Below, piece by piece: positions 1-8,435 of a stretch of DNA of 27,093 nucleotides. Numbering within the stretch: position 1 is the stretch's first letter; each line of letters begins with the position of its first letter. The notes beneath the pieces are model-generated. The model was not told where the DNA came from, did not search any database, and saw only the letters and a list, made by a program, of their open reading frames with translations. A program made the position numbers and the translations under genes. This DNA comes from Candidatus Heimdallarchaeota archaeon (GTDB lineage Archaea; Asgardarchaeota; Heimdallarchaeia; Heimdallarchaeales; Kariarchaeaceae). Where the stretch lies: the NCBI GenBank assembly GCA_015522385.1, contig WAMJ01000288.1:1-27093 (forward strand), written 5' to 3'.

Positions 1-809
1 ACAAGCATGTAGATCATCACAAATATTCCGTAGAAATAAGCAGCAGAAGTACCGAGGACAACGAGCGTGTCCATTGTTGCTGCTTTATGTTTTGCTGCTT
101 TGTACGCCTTTCTGTAGAATTCTGCACCTATCCAGAACTGTACAGGTGTAGCAAAAATTAGCTCTATGACGTCATCCATTCCAAGCCGGGGAATTATCTC
201 GATGTCGAGGAACTGCGTGATTGGACCCGCCTCAACATATGCAAAAATCATCGCAATGAGGAATACGGGCAGTGTGAGGAATGAGCTGATGATGAACTTG
301 TTCTTCCATTTCTGGATCTCCTCTGTTCTCTCTAACCTCTCGATGTCAACAGTCTCTTGGGCAAGCGATGCCTTGTATCCGACATCCTCTACAGCCTTTA
401 TGAGATCACGTGGGCCGAGTTTCTCGGGGTCATACTCAATTTTAGCCTTCTCGGTCGTGAGGTTCACGGAGATCGACTTGACACCGTCTAAGGATCCTAC
501 ATAGCCCTCAATTGAGCCTACGCAGGAGGCACAGGTCATTCCCTGGATATCTAGGTCAATAGACCCTGCCTCTCCTGAGGACTTGGCTTCAGCGGAGTAG
601 CCGATGTCGTCGATCCACTCGATGATGTCCTCTGCAGAGATGACTGAGGGATCGTACTCGATCTCCGCCTCCTCTGCTAGAAGATTTACGGAGACGTCTT
701 TGACTCCTTTCTGGTTCTTTACATAGCTTTCTATTGTGTTGACACACGATGCGCATGTCATGCCACTAATAGCGAAGCTTTTCTTTTCGGGGATTTCTAT
801 CTCTGACAT
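1..809 (-). CDS. copA: Copper-translocating P1B-type ATPase, N-terminal part (truncated by window edge)
   Basis: Read from an ATG at 809 down to base 1, giving about 269 residues with no stop, so the rest of the gene lies outside the window. Two heavy-metal-associated domains come first, each with the Cu-binding motif GMTCASC (residues 16-22 and 90-96). Membrane helices follow from about residue 171, and the translation ends in the family motif ATMDTLVVLGTSAAY near 247-261. This is the N-terminal layout of CopA/CopB-type exporters, which pump Cu(I) out of the cytoplasm by ATP hydrolysis; the CPC metal-site helix, phosphorylation and ATP-binding domains would be beyond the edge. The start is supported by a GGAGTGAT ribosome binding site four bases upstream. 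Copper supply fits the copper oxidase and cupredoxin genes elsewhere in the window. Family assignment is secure; direction of transport and exact symbol are inferred. Confidence 0.95.
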   Translation of the reverse strand, partial: MSEIEIPEKKSFAISGMTCASCVNTIESYVKNQKGVKDVSVNLLAEEAEIEYDPSVISAEDIIEWIDDIGYSAEAKSSGEAGSIDLDIQGMTCASCVGSIEGYVGSLDGVKSISVNLTTEKAKIEYDPEKLGPRDLIKAVEDVGYKASLAQETVDIERLERTEEIQKWKNKFIISSFLTLPVFLIAMIFAYVEAGPITQFLDIEIIPRLGMDDVIELIFATPVQFWIGAEFYRKAYKAAKHKAATMDTLVVLGTSAAYFYGIFVMIYML

Positions 810-851
810 AATATCACTCCTACATGTCGCGTCCATACCTATCAATATTCG

Positions 852-881
852 ATATGTATGTTGTTGACATGTATGTTTATG
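852..881 (-). promoter_or_regulatory. Candidate operator of the copper ATPase: 15-bp direct repeat
   Basis: Two near-identical 15-base units lie head to tail, ATATGTATGTTGTTG at 852-866 and ACATGTATGTTTATG at 867-881. They sit just downstream of the minus-strand TATA box, across the predicted transcription start of the copper ATPase. That is where archaeal repressors usually bind. A metal-responsive regulator is a reasonable guess, but none is seen in the window. Confidence 0.35.
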
Positions 882-890
882 ACCTAATGT

Positions 891-900
891 TATATTTAAA
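891..900 (-). promoter_or_regulatory. TATA box of the copper ATPase gene
   Basis: On the minus strand this reads TTTAAATATA, a good archaeal TATA element. It would place the transcription start near 868 and give a leader of roughly 60 nt carrying the ribosome binding site. Confidence 0.5.
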
Positions 901-902
901 TG

Positions 903-1177
903 CTTCGGTCAAATCACAAGAATTGAAAACTCTCATTGCATATTTTGTGTCAAAGTCTAGTGGTGGGTAATCTGTTATCCTGAGCGTAATGTACGGTTGT
1001 TCCAATGTTTATGCGGTGGGACGATATCGGTGCTCATTGTAGGGGGTAGTGTCACTGATTGGTTGGGGTGAGTGATCAATACAAACGTTGTGGTGGGTTG
1101 AATCTTTTACAATTAATACCTGTTATATTGCGAAATATTCCAATATGTAGTTATCAAAATTGGATTGTTGATACCAA
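903..1177. other. Intergenic stretch between divergent genes, nothing recognised
   Basis: Together with the promoter elements on either side, this separates the leftward copper ATPase from the rightward DOMON/FN3 gene. I see no credible open frame, tRNA, repeat array or strong hairpin in it. Confidence 0.5.
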
Positions 1178-1190
1178 TTAATATATATTT
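1178..1190 (+). promoter_or_regulatory. TATA box of the first DOMON/FN3 gene
   Basis: TTAATATATATTT lies with its centre about 31 bases upstream of the ATG at 1215. This predicts a leaderless or near-leaderless transcript starting at about 1210-1215. It argues against the ATG at 1191, which would lie upstream of the predicted transcript start. Confidence 0.5.
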
Positions 1191-1214
1191 ATGTCATACA
1201 TAACGTATAGTGAA

Positions 1215-3938
1215 ATGCGGAAAATTATCCTATGTTCCTTATTAATTGTCGTGCTTCTTTTGGCTTTTGGTGGAGGGGCGCAACCGGGTGTTGTACCTCC
1301 TCTCTCTATTCCTCTCGCTGCAAAGCCGACCAGTGCGATGGTGATTCACGATGGGAAAATCTCAGAAGGTGAATACAGTGATAGAATACTCATAGACGGT
1401 GCTTCCAATTTCTACCTGCACTACTCCCTTAATGGTAGCACGATTTATTTTGCAATGGAGGCTATGAAGTTAGGGTATTTGGCTATCGGATTCGGATATG
1501 TTTCCAAGATGGATCAGTCTGATATTTACATTGGGTATGTGGATGGTACTGGGGGCCACATGAGTGATAATTGGGGGACAGGTACAATATCGCATGTCCA
1601 GGATGGTACTGACAACATCTTGTCTTATGCTGGTTCTGAGAATGCAACCTCAACTATTCTCGAATTTAGTAGGGCTCTTGACACTGGTGACTCTACCGAG
1701 GACAATGTGATAGCTCTGGAATCGACTGTCAATCTCATCTGGGCATATTCTGATACTGCTGACGATTTCACCTCGTACCATACCGCTAGGGGTTATGCAA
1801 CTGCAACCTTCTCCAAGGTTGCCCCTTCTCCCCCGACCAATGTTGTTGGGACTCCGGGGGATGGGAAGGTGTCTCTTCAGTGGGACGATGCGATGGATGG
1901 TGGCTCTTCTATTACTGGCTATACTGTCTATATGAGTCAGACTTCTGGCTCAGGGTATTCCGTACAGGGTAGTGGGGTCACGAGCCCATACGAGGTCACC
2001 GGTCTGACCAATTCCCAGACATACTATTTCGTCGTGACTGCGACCAATGTATTGGGGGAGTCAGTGTATTCCAAGGAGGTCTCGGTCATACCTTCGGGGA
2101 CGGTGACTGAGCCTTTAAATGTTATCTCCACTCCAGGTAGGTCGCAGGTTGATCTCTCATGGGATCCCCCGACAAGTGATGGCGGTAGTCCGATCACTGG
2201 CTACAATGTGTATCGGTCAGAGATCAGTGGTCAGTCATACGTGCTGTTGGGTGGGAATACTTCTGCTCTGGGGTACTCTGACATAACTCCAGTGAATGGG
2301 ATAACGTATTATTATGTCGTTACGGCCAAGAATATCTTCATGGAGAGTGCTTACTCGAGTGAGGTCTCTGCTAGGCCTACAGGTGAAAGTGTCCCTCCGG
2401 ACAACATATCCACGTTCCTGACCGATGCGGAGACGATCGCAGTCAACTGGTCTGCGCCGTACACGGACGGGGGCTATCCGATCACGGGCTACAATGTTTA
2501 CCGCTCTCAAACATCGGGTGGACCGTACACCTTTATTGGGTCGAACAATACTGATTTTGGTTTTGAGGATACTTCTGTTGTGAACCTTGAAATATACTAC
2601 TACGTGGTCACTGCTGTAAATGGTTTCGGGGAGAGCAAATTCTCAGAAGAGTCGAAGATAAAGGTGGCCAAGGTACCATTTGCTCCCGTGATAACCTCTA
2701 TAGAATCGGGTTTTGGGTACGTAAATTTGACTTGGTCAGAGCCCGATGACAATGGGTACAACATCACTTCTTACAACATCTATCGTTCTCTTAGTGGGTC
2801 TACCAGCTACGGCTTCATTGCGAATACCTCTGCTCGTTTCTTTCAGGATGATCTTGTTGCAAATCAGGAAATATACTACTATATTGTGGCTGCCGTCAAT
2901 TCGCAAGGTGAGGGTAAGTATTCCGATCCTGCATCGATACTTGTTGGTGGGGTTCCTCGATCTCCAATCTCCCTCCGGGTTGAAATATCAGATTCGCTCG
3001 TGGTTCTAATGTGGGATGCTCCTCTGATTGATGGAGGGTTCGATATCTTTGAGTACCTCGTCTATCGAAGTCTGAGTGCTGATTCCGGTTATTCTGTTAT
3101 AGCGAACACTAGTGAATTGGTGTACAACGACACGGATGTTGTGAATGGTGGGGTATACTACTACCGGGTCTCTGCAGTTAATTCGAGGGGTGAAGGTGTT
3201 GCTTCGTCTCCTGTGTCTGCAAGGCCTGGTGTTCCTCCCTCTGCACCACTGGATTTGAGGGCGACTTATGATGGTGTGCGGGTTAACCTGAGGTGGGGTG
3301 CTCCTCTGGAGACGAGTGGCTATGCTGTTACAGGCTATCTTATTTATCGGTCGTCTGACGGAGGTGGTGTGTTTCTATACTTGGGGGACTCCAATATGAC
3401 TCAGTATGTGGACAGCTCTATACTGAAGGGGCTTGAGTATATCTACCGTGTCACTGCGCTTACTCAGCTCGGGGAGGGGTCTCCGTCAAACTCGACATCA
3501 ATCGCTGCTGCAACAATTCCTGAGAGGCCTCTTAATCTTGTAGGCTACCAATCGGGGTCGGACGTCGTACTCCAGTGGACTTCTCCTGTCTTCGATGGCG
3601 GGAGTCCTGTCACCGGTTTCAATGTCTACATGTTTAACGGGACGAGCGGTAATTACACCTTCGTTGGGAACAGCACTGTTCAGGGCTATACGATCTTTAA
3701 TCTGACTTATGGGTTGAACTATACCTTCGTCGTGACCGCATTGAATGCCTATGGTGAAAGTGGCTATTCGAGCTCCTTCTTCATAGTGATTGAGGCAACT
3801 GATTCTGGATCTGGTGGGGTTGTCGAGTTCTTTTTTGAGTTCAGGGATGTCTTCTATACTTCTGCATTCTTCATTGGTTTTGGTCTCTTGTCGGGTGTGA
3901 CATATCTAGTTACTCGACTGCCCAAGCCAAACTCTTAG
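1215..3938 (+). CDS. Membrane-anchored surface protein: DOMON domain plus seven FN3 repeats
   Basis: Predicted 907-residue secreted protein. A signal peptide (about 1-22) precedes a DOMON domain at about residues 43-200, then seven fibronectin type III repeats of about 93 residues with recurrent YNVYRS-like and YYYVVTA-like strands, and a C-terminal transmembrane helix near 875-898 with a short basic tail. DOMON domains bind heme b or sugar; the two residues that ligate heme in the family, a Met in the MxxSD segment (Met99) and a His in the YHxxRG segment (His189), are both present, so heme binding is likely. FN3 arrays act as rigid extracellular stalks or adhesive modules. The ATG at 1215 is preferred over the in-frame ATG at 1191 because of the TATA spacing and because it begins directly with the signal peptide. 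A paralogue of the same architecture follows at 4181. Partner and exact role are unknown. Confidence 0.85.
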   Translation: MRKIILCSLLIVVLLLAFGGGAQPGVVPPLSIPLAAKPTSAMVIHDGKISEGEYSDRILIDGASNFYLHYSLNGSTIYFAMEAMKLGYLAIGFGYVSKMDQSDIYIGYVDGTGGHMSDNWGTGTISHVQDGTDNILSYAGSENATSTILEFSRALDTGDSTEDNVIALESTVNLIWAYSDTADDFTSYHTARGYATATFSKVAPSPPTNVVGTPGDGKVSLQWDDAMDGGSSITGYTVYMSQTSGSGYSVQGSGVTSPYEVTGLTNSQTYYFVVTATNVLGESVYSKEVSVIPSGTVTEPLNVISTPGRSQVDLSWDPPTSDGGSPITGYNVYRSEISGQSYVLLGGNTSALGYSDITPVNGITYYYVVTAKNIFMESAYSSEVSARPTGESVPPDNISTFLTDAETIAVNWSAPYTDGGYPITGYNVYRSQTSGGPYTFIGSNNTDFGFEDTSVVNLEIYYYVVTAVNGFGESKFSEESKIKVAKVPFAPVITSIESGFGYVNLTWSEPDDNGYNITSYNIYRSLSGSTSYGFIANTSARFFQDDLVANQEIYYYIVAAVNSQGEGKYSDPASILVGGVPRSPISLRVEISDSLVVLMWDAPLIDGGFDIFEYLVYRSLSADSGYSVIANTSELVYNDTDVVNGGVYYYRVSAVNSRGEGVASSPVSARPGVPPSAPLDLRATYDGVRVNLRWGAPLETSGYAVTGYLIYRSSDGGGVFLYLGDSNMTQYVDSSILKGLEYIYRVTALTQLGEGSPSNSTSIAAATIPERPLNLVGYQSGSDVVLQWTSPVFDGGSPVTGFNVYMFNGTSGNYTFVGNSTVQGYTIFNLTYGLNYTFVVTALNAYGESGYSSSFFIVIEATDSGSGGVVEFFFEFRDVFYTSAFFIGFGLLSGVTYLVTRLPKPNS

Positions 3939-4126
3939 TCAGTAAGTTTTCTGTGATTCCTCTTATTGTTTTCCTCTCGGATGGCTTTTAATTTATGGGG
4001 GTGGTTTATCTCGGTGCTAACTGTGGTGGTTATATTTTGTGAGATGTACGGTATATATTGTGAAAATATAGGATAATGCACAACTTTTTGTATTGTTTTT
4101 GGAATTGAGGATTGATTCATGACAAG

Positions 4127-4134
4127 CTTTAAAT
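4127..4134 (+). promoter_or_regulatory. Possible TATA element of the second DOMON/FN3 gene
   Basis: CTTTAAAT would place a transcription start near 4156, about 25 nt before the ATG at 4181, with a weak purine-rich ribosome binding stretch around 4164-4176. The 242-base gap before this gene and this element suggest it can be transcribed separately from its paralogue. Confidence 0.3.
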
Positions 4135-4180
4135 CCGAAAATGATGCCTAGATTCACAGGAAAAACAGGAAGAAAAGTAT

Positions 4181-6892
4181 ATGAATACATTAAGAATAGT
4201 AATTTTATTGCTAACGGTTATTCTCATCTCTGGCTCTCAGTCCTCGATGATGCCGTCCCAGCCCGCTCCTGAAACAACTCCGACGGTGATATCTATTGAT
4301 GGAACAGTGAACTCAGGAGAGTATGACTACACAATAAATGTGGGATCAAGATTCATATTCCACTACTCCATTGTCCGGGGAACTTTGTACATGGCTCTCG
4401 AAGAACAAGGTACTGGATGGATCGCAATAGGATGGGGTGGGACAGGAGATATGGACAACTATGATATGGTTATTGGTGGATTCAACCCCGCTGCCAATTC
4501 TTCCTACATATATGATGCCTACAGTATAGGAAAGGTCGTCCCACCACCAGATGGTGTGCAGAACATCATTGAGTATGCGGCCTCCGAATCTGGTGGATGG
4601 ACTACGCTGGAATTCAGCCGGTTGTTGGACACCGGGGATACTGTCAATGACGTCGAAATTATCCCTGGGGTGAATATGGGGAAGTTAGTCTTCGGTTACC
4701 ACAGTACCAGCGATGACATCTCAATCATTCATACCCGTGAAGATAAATATTACAATATGGTATTCTATGGGCCTCCCGCAGCCCCCAAAGGATTGTCTGC
4801 ATCGGCAAGCGAGACGGATGTCTCCCTCTCGTGGTCTGCTCCTGCGGGAGATGGAGGCAGTGCAATTACGGGTTATACTCTGTACAGATCTGCGAATGGT
4901 GGTCTTAATTATTCCATAGTTACAACTACCACATCTCGGAATTATGTGGATACTTCGGTGGTGACTGGGGTGATATACAAGTACAAGGTAACTGCGAACA
5001 ACTCCAACGGAGAGAGTGGAGACTCGAATGTTGTCACCGCACTTCCACTTGGTCAGATTACTGAGCCACAGAATGTGATTGCTGTAGCTAACTCCTCAAA
5101 AGTCAATATCAGTTGGGATGTGCCCTCAAGTACGGGTGGTATACCTGTTACTGCCTACAATGTCTTCAAAAGCACCAACTCGACATCTGGATTTACTTTT
5201 ATTGGGAACACTACAGAGTTGTCCTATGTTGATACAAATGTAATCAATGGATTTGATTACTACTACAAAGTGAATGCCCAAAATAAGTACAATGAGAGCA
5301 TCTTGACAAATACAGTATCCGCACACCCAGTCGGTGAATCTACGGCACCAGAGAACTTGACGATTGTGAATGGTGACAACTATGCGTCTCTCGAATGGGA
5401 TGCTCCTTTCACAGATGGCGGTTTTCCAATTGAATACTACAACATCTACCGAACCAATAGCTCTGGCTCAAGCTATATGCTTATTGGGACTAACTCCTCT
5501 GCAAATAGCTTCGTCGATACCTCCGCAGAGAATGGGAAGACTTACTACTACACACTGACAGCAGTGAATGGATATGGCGAGAGCCCAATGAGTCTGGAGC
5601 AGAGGATTACTATTGCTAACACACCCTTGGCACCAACTAACCTCAACACTCTTGCTGGTGACCAAGAGGTCACGCTGACATGGGATGCTGCTGATGGGCG
5701 TGGATTTGTGATAAGCCAGTACTCTGTCTACAGAATAGACTCTGCTGGACAAGTAACTCTGATCGCGACTACCAACGAAACCAGCTATACAGACTTAAAC
5801 GTTAAGAACGGAAAAGAGTACACCTATATGGTATCTGCAACGAGTGAGATTGGCGAAAGCCCTTACTCCTTCTCTGCCACCGCAATTCCTGCCACGAAGC
5901 CTACAACTCCTATGAATGTGAAGAGTAAGCTCTCAGGTACAACCCTTGTGCTTACTTGGGACAAACCGGAGTACGATGGTGGTGTACCTATCGAGGGCTA
6001 CAATATCTATGTGAGTTCGACCGAAGTGGGTGGGTACGAACTTGTCGGAGAATCAATATCGCGTTTCTATATGGACGACAGCCTCGAATTTGGTACTACG
6101 TACTTCTACCGAATATCTGCCTTAAATCAGAGGGGTGAGAGCAATGTATCGAACCATGTTGAAGTAACACCACTTGATCTCCCTGATAGACCCATCTATG
6201 TAGCTGCTAGTTTCGAGGGGAACCATATTCTACTCACGTGGACGGCGGCGAGTAGTCAGGAGTCAGTCAGCTTCAACGTATATCGGACCAAGGTTCAGGG
6301 TACCCCGTACATCAAGGTCGCGACCACGAACACAACCAGTTTCTTGGACAAAGATTTCTCGGTTGGCGAGCATTATTATTACGCAGTCTCTGCGGTCAAC
6401 TCGGCAGGAGAGAGTGAACTCTCTGATGAGGCACTTGTCGGAACATATACTCCTCCTCCCACCCCAGAATCCATAGTGCTTTTCGCTTCCCAAGATGGAG
6501 TCACCATTGTATGGCTACAGGGCAACAGTAGTTTCATGCCTGCAGATTACTATATGGTCTTCAAGTCTCTCGATAATGAGACCTACACCAACATCGGTAA
6601 CACAACGGATCTCTACTATATCGACACGGATATTGAGTACAATGTCACCTACTACTATTACATCGTGGCAGTGAATGAAATAGGATCAAGTCAAGTCTCC
6701 GAAATCGTATACGGCACTCCACAGGAAGTAACGGTAGATGTGCCTATGAATCAGGATGCCGAGAATCAACAGAGCTCGCCATACACCTCTGAACCGAACT
6801 ACAGCCTCATTGGTGCTACATCGGGGGTCTTCATAGGAATAGGTACTCTTGGGCTTATCCTCGCGATATTGAAAAAGACTATATTAGGATAA
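4181..6892 (+). CDS. Membrane-anchored surface protein: DOMON domain plus seven FN3 repeats (paralogue)
   Basis: 903 residues with the same plan as the preceding gene: signal peptide (1-20), DOMON domain (about 34-196), seven FN3 repeats, a polar linker, and a C-terminal transmembrane helix (about 875-897) ending KKTILG. In the DOMON domain the candidate axial heme ligands are Met91 in GDMDNYD and His184 in IIHTRED, again both retained. Repeat-by-repeat resemblance to the upstream protein, including GYNIYxS and NGxxYYYxVTAVN signatures, indicates a tandem gene duplication with considerable divergence. Many NxS/T sequons suggest an N-glycosylated surface protein, as is usual in archaea. It is expected to stand out from the cell surface on the FN3 stalk with its heme or ligand domain at the tip. 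Function beyond that is not visible. Confidence 0.85.
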   Translation: MNTLRIVILLLTVILISGSQSSMMPSQPAPETTPTVISIDGTVNSGEYDYTINVGSRFIFHYSIVRGTLYMALEEQGTGWIAIGWGGTGDMDNYDMVIGGFNPAANSSYIYDAYSIGKVVPPPDGVQNIIEYAASESGGWTTLEFSRLLDTGDTVNDVEIIPGVNMGKLVFGYHSTSDDISIIHTREDKYYNMVFYGPPAAPKGLSASASETDVSLSWSAPAGDGGSAITGYTLYRSANGGLNYSIVTTTTSRNYVDTSVVTGVIYKYKVTANNSNGESGDSNVVTALPLGQITEPQNVIAVANSSKVNISWDVPSSTGGIPVTAYNVFKSTNSTSGFTFIGNTTELSYVDTNVINGFDYYYKVNAQNKYNESILTNTVSAHPVGESTAPENLTIVNGDNYASLEWDAPFTDGGFPIEYYNIYRTNSSGSSYMLIGTNSSANSFVDTSAENGKTYYYTLTAVNGYGESPMSLEQRITIANTPLAPTNLNTLAGDQEVTLTWDAADGRGFVISQYSVYRIDSAGQVTLIATTNETSYTDLNVKNGKEYTYMVSATSEIGESPYSFSATAIPATKPTTPMNVKSKLSGTTLVLTWDKPEYDGGVPIEGYNIYVSSTEVGGYELVGESISRFYMDDSLEFGTTYFYRISALNQRGESNVSNHVEVTPLDLPDRPIYVAASFEGNHILLTWTAASSQESVSFNVYRTKVQGTPYIKVATTNTTSFLDKDFSVGEHYYYAVSAVNSAGESELSDEALVGTYTPPPTPESIVLFASQDGVTIVWLQGNSSFMPADYYMVFKSLDNETYTNIGNTTDLYYIDTDIEYNVTYYYYIVAVNEIGSSQVSEIVYGTPQEVTVDVPMNQDAENQQSSPYTSEPNYSLIGATSGVFIGIGTLGLILAILKKTILG

Positions 6893-6924
6893 TATTGATT
6901 AGATGGCGACTAAAGGTTAGAATA

Positions 6925-6930
6925 AGGTGA
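6925..6930 (+). promoter_or_regulatory. Ribosome binding site that fixes the start at 6936
   Basis: AGGTGA lies five bases before the ATG at 6936. The alternative in-frame GTG at 6927 is part of this Shine-Dalgarno sequence and is therefore unlikely to be the start. Confidence 0.6.
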
Positions 6931-6935
6931 ATATT

Positions 6936-7841
6936 ATGAGAAGAAGTATATTTGTGTTAGTGATAGTACTATTCGCTATGATAGGAGCTCCGCCTGCAGG
7001 CGCAAGGCCTCTTGATCAGGGTGGACAGGTTGCCCCCAATGCTGCAAGTCTAGGTGAGATTTTGTCTTTCAACGCAGTGAATTATAGCGGGGCGGAAGAA
7101 GTCAGTCACAGGTACCCACCCGTGGTAATAGGGGACTCACTGATCTCCCCGATCTGGGATAGTGTACCCTCATACCCGATCTCTTCCTACGGTGAGAAGG
7201 GACTGATCTCGAGTGTTCACCTTGGGAGTCAGGTATACTTCAAGATTCAGTATGATATCACGATCGAGTGGGTTGCATTACAGTGGGACAGTGATAATAG
7301 CTCTGACCCCGAGAATTTCCAAGATGCTGATATGGAACCCATGGCTGCGGGGGATGACATGTGGGTGTTTGGCCAGACCAAGGAAACAGGTGTCTATGGG
7401 GACGGTGCATCTTTGGGGACTGCTCCTCCATTTCTTGAGCAGGATGCCAAGGGTGATTTAGTTTGGGAGAGTGTGATGCTTAACGATACTGATGGCACAC
7501 CAATTTCGATGATCCTAGAGGTAGGGCGATCTTTCGATACTCAAGATCTACTTGGAAACGATGTGATCTTCTCCCCCGATTTCAATGTCAGTGTATACTT
7601 CGCAAGTGCAGAGAAACACCGACCAGACAGCTCTGTCTCTCAGGCAAAGTTCGTCATTTCGGATATTGGGCTGGGAGGCAATGTCACACTTGCCCAACCT
7701 GAGACGGAAGAGGTTGAAGAGGTAAAGAATCTCGTAATACCGTACATTTTCTACAACCTGGGTGCGGGAATATTTTTTATGGCGGTACTGTATGCAATAG
7801 TAGTCTACATCTCCGTCAGAGCAGTGAGTAAGGAGGTATAA
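6936..7841 (+). CDS. Anchored extracellular DOMON-like (ethylbenzene dehydrogenase-type) domain protein
   Basis: 301 residues: signal peptide (1-24), a beta-rich extracellular domain at about 60-246, an acidic linker and a C-terminal transmembrane helix (about 268-294). The domain resembles the EB_dh heme-binding branch of the DOMON-like fold: it opens with a short segment ending in IWDSVP, has a strand with WVALQWDSD, and later EVGRSFDT and a SAEKHRPDSS segment, as seen in the heme-b subunit of ethylbenzene and related dehydrogenases. In that family the heme ligands are Met and Lys; Met133 or Met136 and Lys227 or His228 are the nearest candidates by eye. It is followed after three bases by the DUF2231-like gene and shares a likely operon with the toroid protein, so these three probably act together at the cell surface. 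The domain call is moderate; substrate unknown. Confidence 0.6.
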   Translation: MRRSIFVLVIVLFAMIGAPPAGARPLDQGGQVAPNAASLGEILSFNAVNYSGAEEVSHRYPPVVIGDSLISPIWDSVPSYPISSYGEKGLISSVHLGSQVYFKIQYDITIEWVALQWDSDNSSDPENFQDADMEPMAAGDDMWVFGQTKETGVYGDGASLGTAPPFLEQDAKGDLVWESVMLNDTDGTPISMILEVGRSFDTQDLLGNDVIFSPDFNVSVYFASAEKHRPDSSVSQAKFVISDIGLGGNVTLAQPETEEVEEVKNLVIPYIFYNLGAGIFFMAVLYAIVVYISVRAVSKEV

Positions 7842-7844
7842 ACT

Positions 7845-8426
7845 ATGGATATTTTTGAAATAATCTTTGAGACAATTATGGAATTTCTACAGACCGGACA
7901 TCCTGCTGTCATCCATTTCCCAATCATAGGGATACTAATGGGTTTCACGGCAGGTGGAACTGCACTGGCGATTAGAATAGTTGCGGACTTTTTGAATATG
8001 AAACCGAGAATTACCATACTGACGTATGAAATGTTCATGAGGTATGTAGAGAGATTCGAGTTTACGAGTCTTATTCTCACAATTTTGGGAATCTTCGGTT
8101 ATGGAATTGCCGGAATCACGGGATTCTTCTCAGCAGGTGGTGTTGAGCCAGCTATCAATAACACTCTCCTTGAATTCAAGGTAAGACTCTCCATGATTGC
8201 TGTTCTTATTCTATTTATACCCGTGTTCCTCAAGATATACGTAGGAGTGGTATACAAGAAACACCTCTTTACGACAGAGAGTTACATTCCTGGTATAATG
8301 TACCTCATTCCACTGGTGATTGCTGCCCCTCTTACCGCGATTGTAGCAGGTGCAGGTGGTGTCTATGTTTACGGTCACTCTATACTGCAGACATTTGGAT
8401 TAGGGTGGATACTTCCCGTCCCATAG
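7845..8426 (+). CDS. Four-helix membrane protein, DUF2231-like
   Basis: 193 residues, an integral membrane protein with hydrophobic segments at about 21-45, 74-98, 114-136 and 148-172. Near the N-terminus it carries GHPAVIHFPIIG, which matches the HPxxxHFPIA signature of the uncharacterised DUF2231 family. His19 and His24 sit at the start of helix 1 and His178 follows helix 4 near the C-terminus; such paired histidines would be compatible with heme binding, as in cytochrome b561-type four-helix proteins, but this is inference. A strong ribosome binding site (AAGGAGGT) precedes the ATG. It is sandwiched between an anchored DOMON-like protein and an anchored toroid protein in one tight operon, which is the arrangement expected of a membrane partner for extracellular redox domains. 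Confidence 0.65.
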   Translation: MDIFEIIFETIMEFLQTGHPAVIHFPIIGILMGFTAGGTALAIRIVADFLNMKPRITILTYEMFMRYVERFEFTSLILTILGIFGYGIAGITGFFSAGGVEPAINNTLLEFKVRLSMIAVLILFIPVFLKIYVGVVYKKHLFTTESYIPGIMYLIPLVIAAPLTAIVAGAGGVYVYGHSILQTFGLGWILPVP

Positions 8427-8431
8427 GTGAT
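8425..8431 (+). promoter_or_regulatory. Ribosome binding site overlapping the preceding stop codon
   Basis: AGGTGAT starts inside the TAG stop of the upstream gene (8424-8426) and lies four bases before a TTG at 8436. The GTG at 8427 is embedded in this site, so TTG at 8436 is the better start for the toroid protein. The same TAG/AGGTGAT fusion occurs in the oxidase operon. Confidence 0.5.
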
Positions 8432-8435
8432 AGTA

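Noticed and set aside
166..504. Plus-strand open frame of 112 codons
   Set aside because: It is antisense to the copper ATPase frame, which shows two clear GMTCASC domains on the minus strand.
1191..1214. Upstream ATG extending the first DOMON/FN3 protein by eight residues
   Set aside because: It directly abuts the TATA box and adds polar residues before the signal peptide; the ATG at 1215 fits leaderless spacing.
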